Positions 63,952 through 64,000 of a stretch of DNA of 64,000 nucleotides are shown piece by piece. A program made the position numbers and the translations under genes. The notes under the pieces are model-generated. The model saw only the letters and a program-made list of their open reading frames with translations, had not been told where the DNA came from and did no database searches. Numbering within the stretch: the stretch's first letter is position 1; each line of letters opens with the position of its first letter. Source of the DNA: Candidatus Bathyarchaeota archaeon (GTDB lineage Archaea > Thermoproteota > Bathyarchaeia > Bathyarchaeales > Bathycorpusculaceae); the NCBI GenBank assembly GCA_026014465.1, contig JAOZID010000010.1:902303-966302 (forward strand), in the 5' to 3' direction.

Positions 63952-64000
63952 CCACCAAAAAAGAGCAACAACACACAAAAATTGCTCTCCACTTCTTTTC

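Noticed and set aside
1-64000. CRISPR array, insertion sequence, integrase or rRNA
   Set aside because: No regularly spaced direct repeats, no transposase or integrase ORF, and no rRNA-like conserved segments were found. tRNA-Glu is the only RNA gene called with confidence.

Overview
The window is a gene-dense stretch of an archaeal chromosome. Archaeal information-processing genes run through it: topoisomerase VI A/B, a thermosome subunit, aIF5B, the exosome set Rrp4/Rrp41/Rrp42, SBDS/Sdo1, proteasome alpha, ribosomal proteins S8e and L37Ae, SRP19, ABCE1, two KEOPS subunits (Pcc1, Cgi121), Alba and archaeal GluRS. Small PadR/TrmB/Lrp regulators, a bacterial-type MetK, SMC-ScpA-ScpB, NifX/MinD/Mrp genes and large surface PQQ-like propellers accompany them. 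This mix fits an anaerobic TACK-group archaeon, probably a member of the Bathyarchaeia. That placement is an inference from gene content, not from a marker tree.

Layout. 1-4.2 kb (+): isoprenoid lipid genes (IPP isomerase type 2, truncated by the window edge, and GGPP synthase), then gltX and srp19. 4.4-9.7 kb (-): smc-scpA-scpB, with rps8e beyond. 9.8-16.4 kb: a small membrane protein, a newly found 58-aa Cys-rich ORF, an ABC-2 exporter with a divergent PadR regulator, and an Mg-type P-ATPase with an extra C-terminal domain. 16.5-22.8 kb: ndk, tRNA-Glu(CTC), thermosome, a MoaD/ThiS-like protein, aIF5B, and small membrane or zinc-ribbon proteins. 22.8-33.7 kb: an accessory surface region with three paralogous 830-940 aa secreted PQQ-like/Ig-like proteins, a TrmB and a tandem Lrp regulator. 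Directly beyond the 3' end of each paralog lies a copy of a conserved, structured element of about 100 nt that looks like a plus-strand small RNA. 33.9-38.9 kb (-): topoisomerase VI, cytidine deaminase, ABCE1. 39-42 kb: an AT-rich accessory island with an MNT nucleotidyltransferase, a Doc-like protein, a proteasome-like Ntn hydrolase coupled to a 46-aa protein ending in three cysteines, a 22-aa Glu/Trp microprotein and a possible ncRNA. 42-44 kb: THUMP protein, Cgi121, phosphoribosyltransferase. 43.8-53.6 kb: a redox and metal-cofactor region (flavodoxin, OsmC, NifX-like proteins, DUF134, DUF5320, peroxiredoxin, ferritin-like protein, ferredoxin, TrmO, two ferredoxin-bearing MinD ATPases, Mrp). 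53.6-59.5 kb (-): metK, then the conserved proteasome-exosome block psmA-sdo1-rrp4-rrp41-rrp42-rpl37ae-pcc1. 59.6-64 kb: aconitase, an FrhB-CBS fusion, Alba.

The most notable non-coding signals are: (1) the three-copy structured RNA beside the surface-protein genes; (2) a 49-bp, gap-free conserved upstream element shared by a NifX-like gene, the mrp operon and metK, which suggests one regulon for metal-cluster and SAM metabolism; (3) a three-copy intergenic repeat with a GGGGAGGGGG core. No CRISPR array, insertion sequence, rRNA or integrase was seen.
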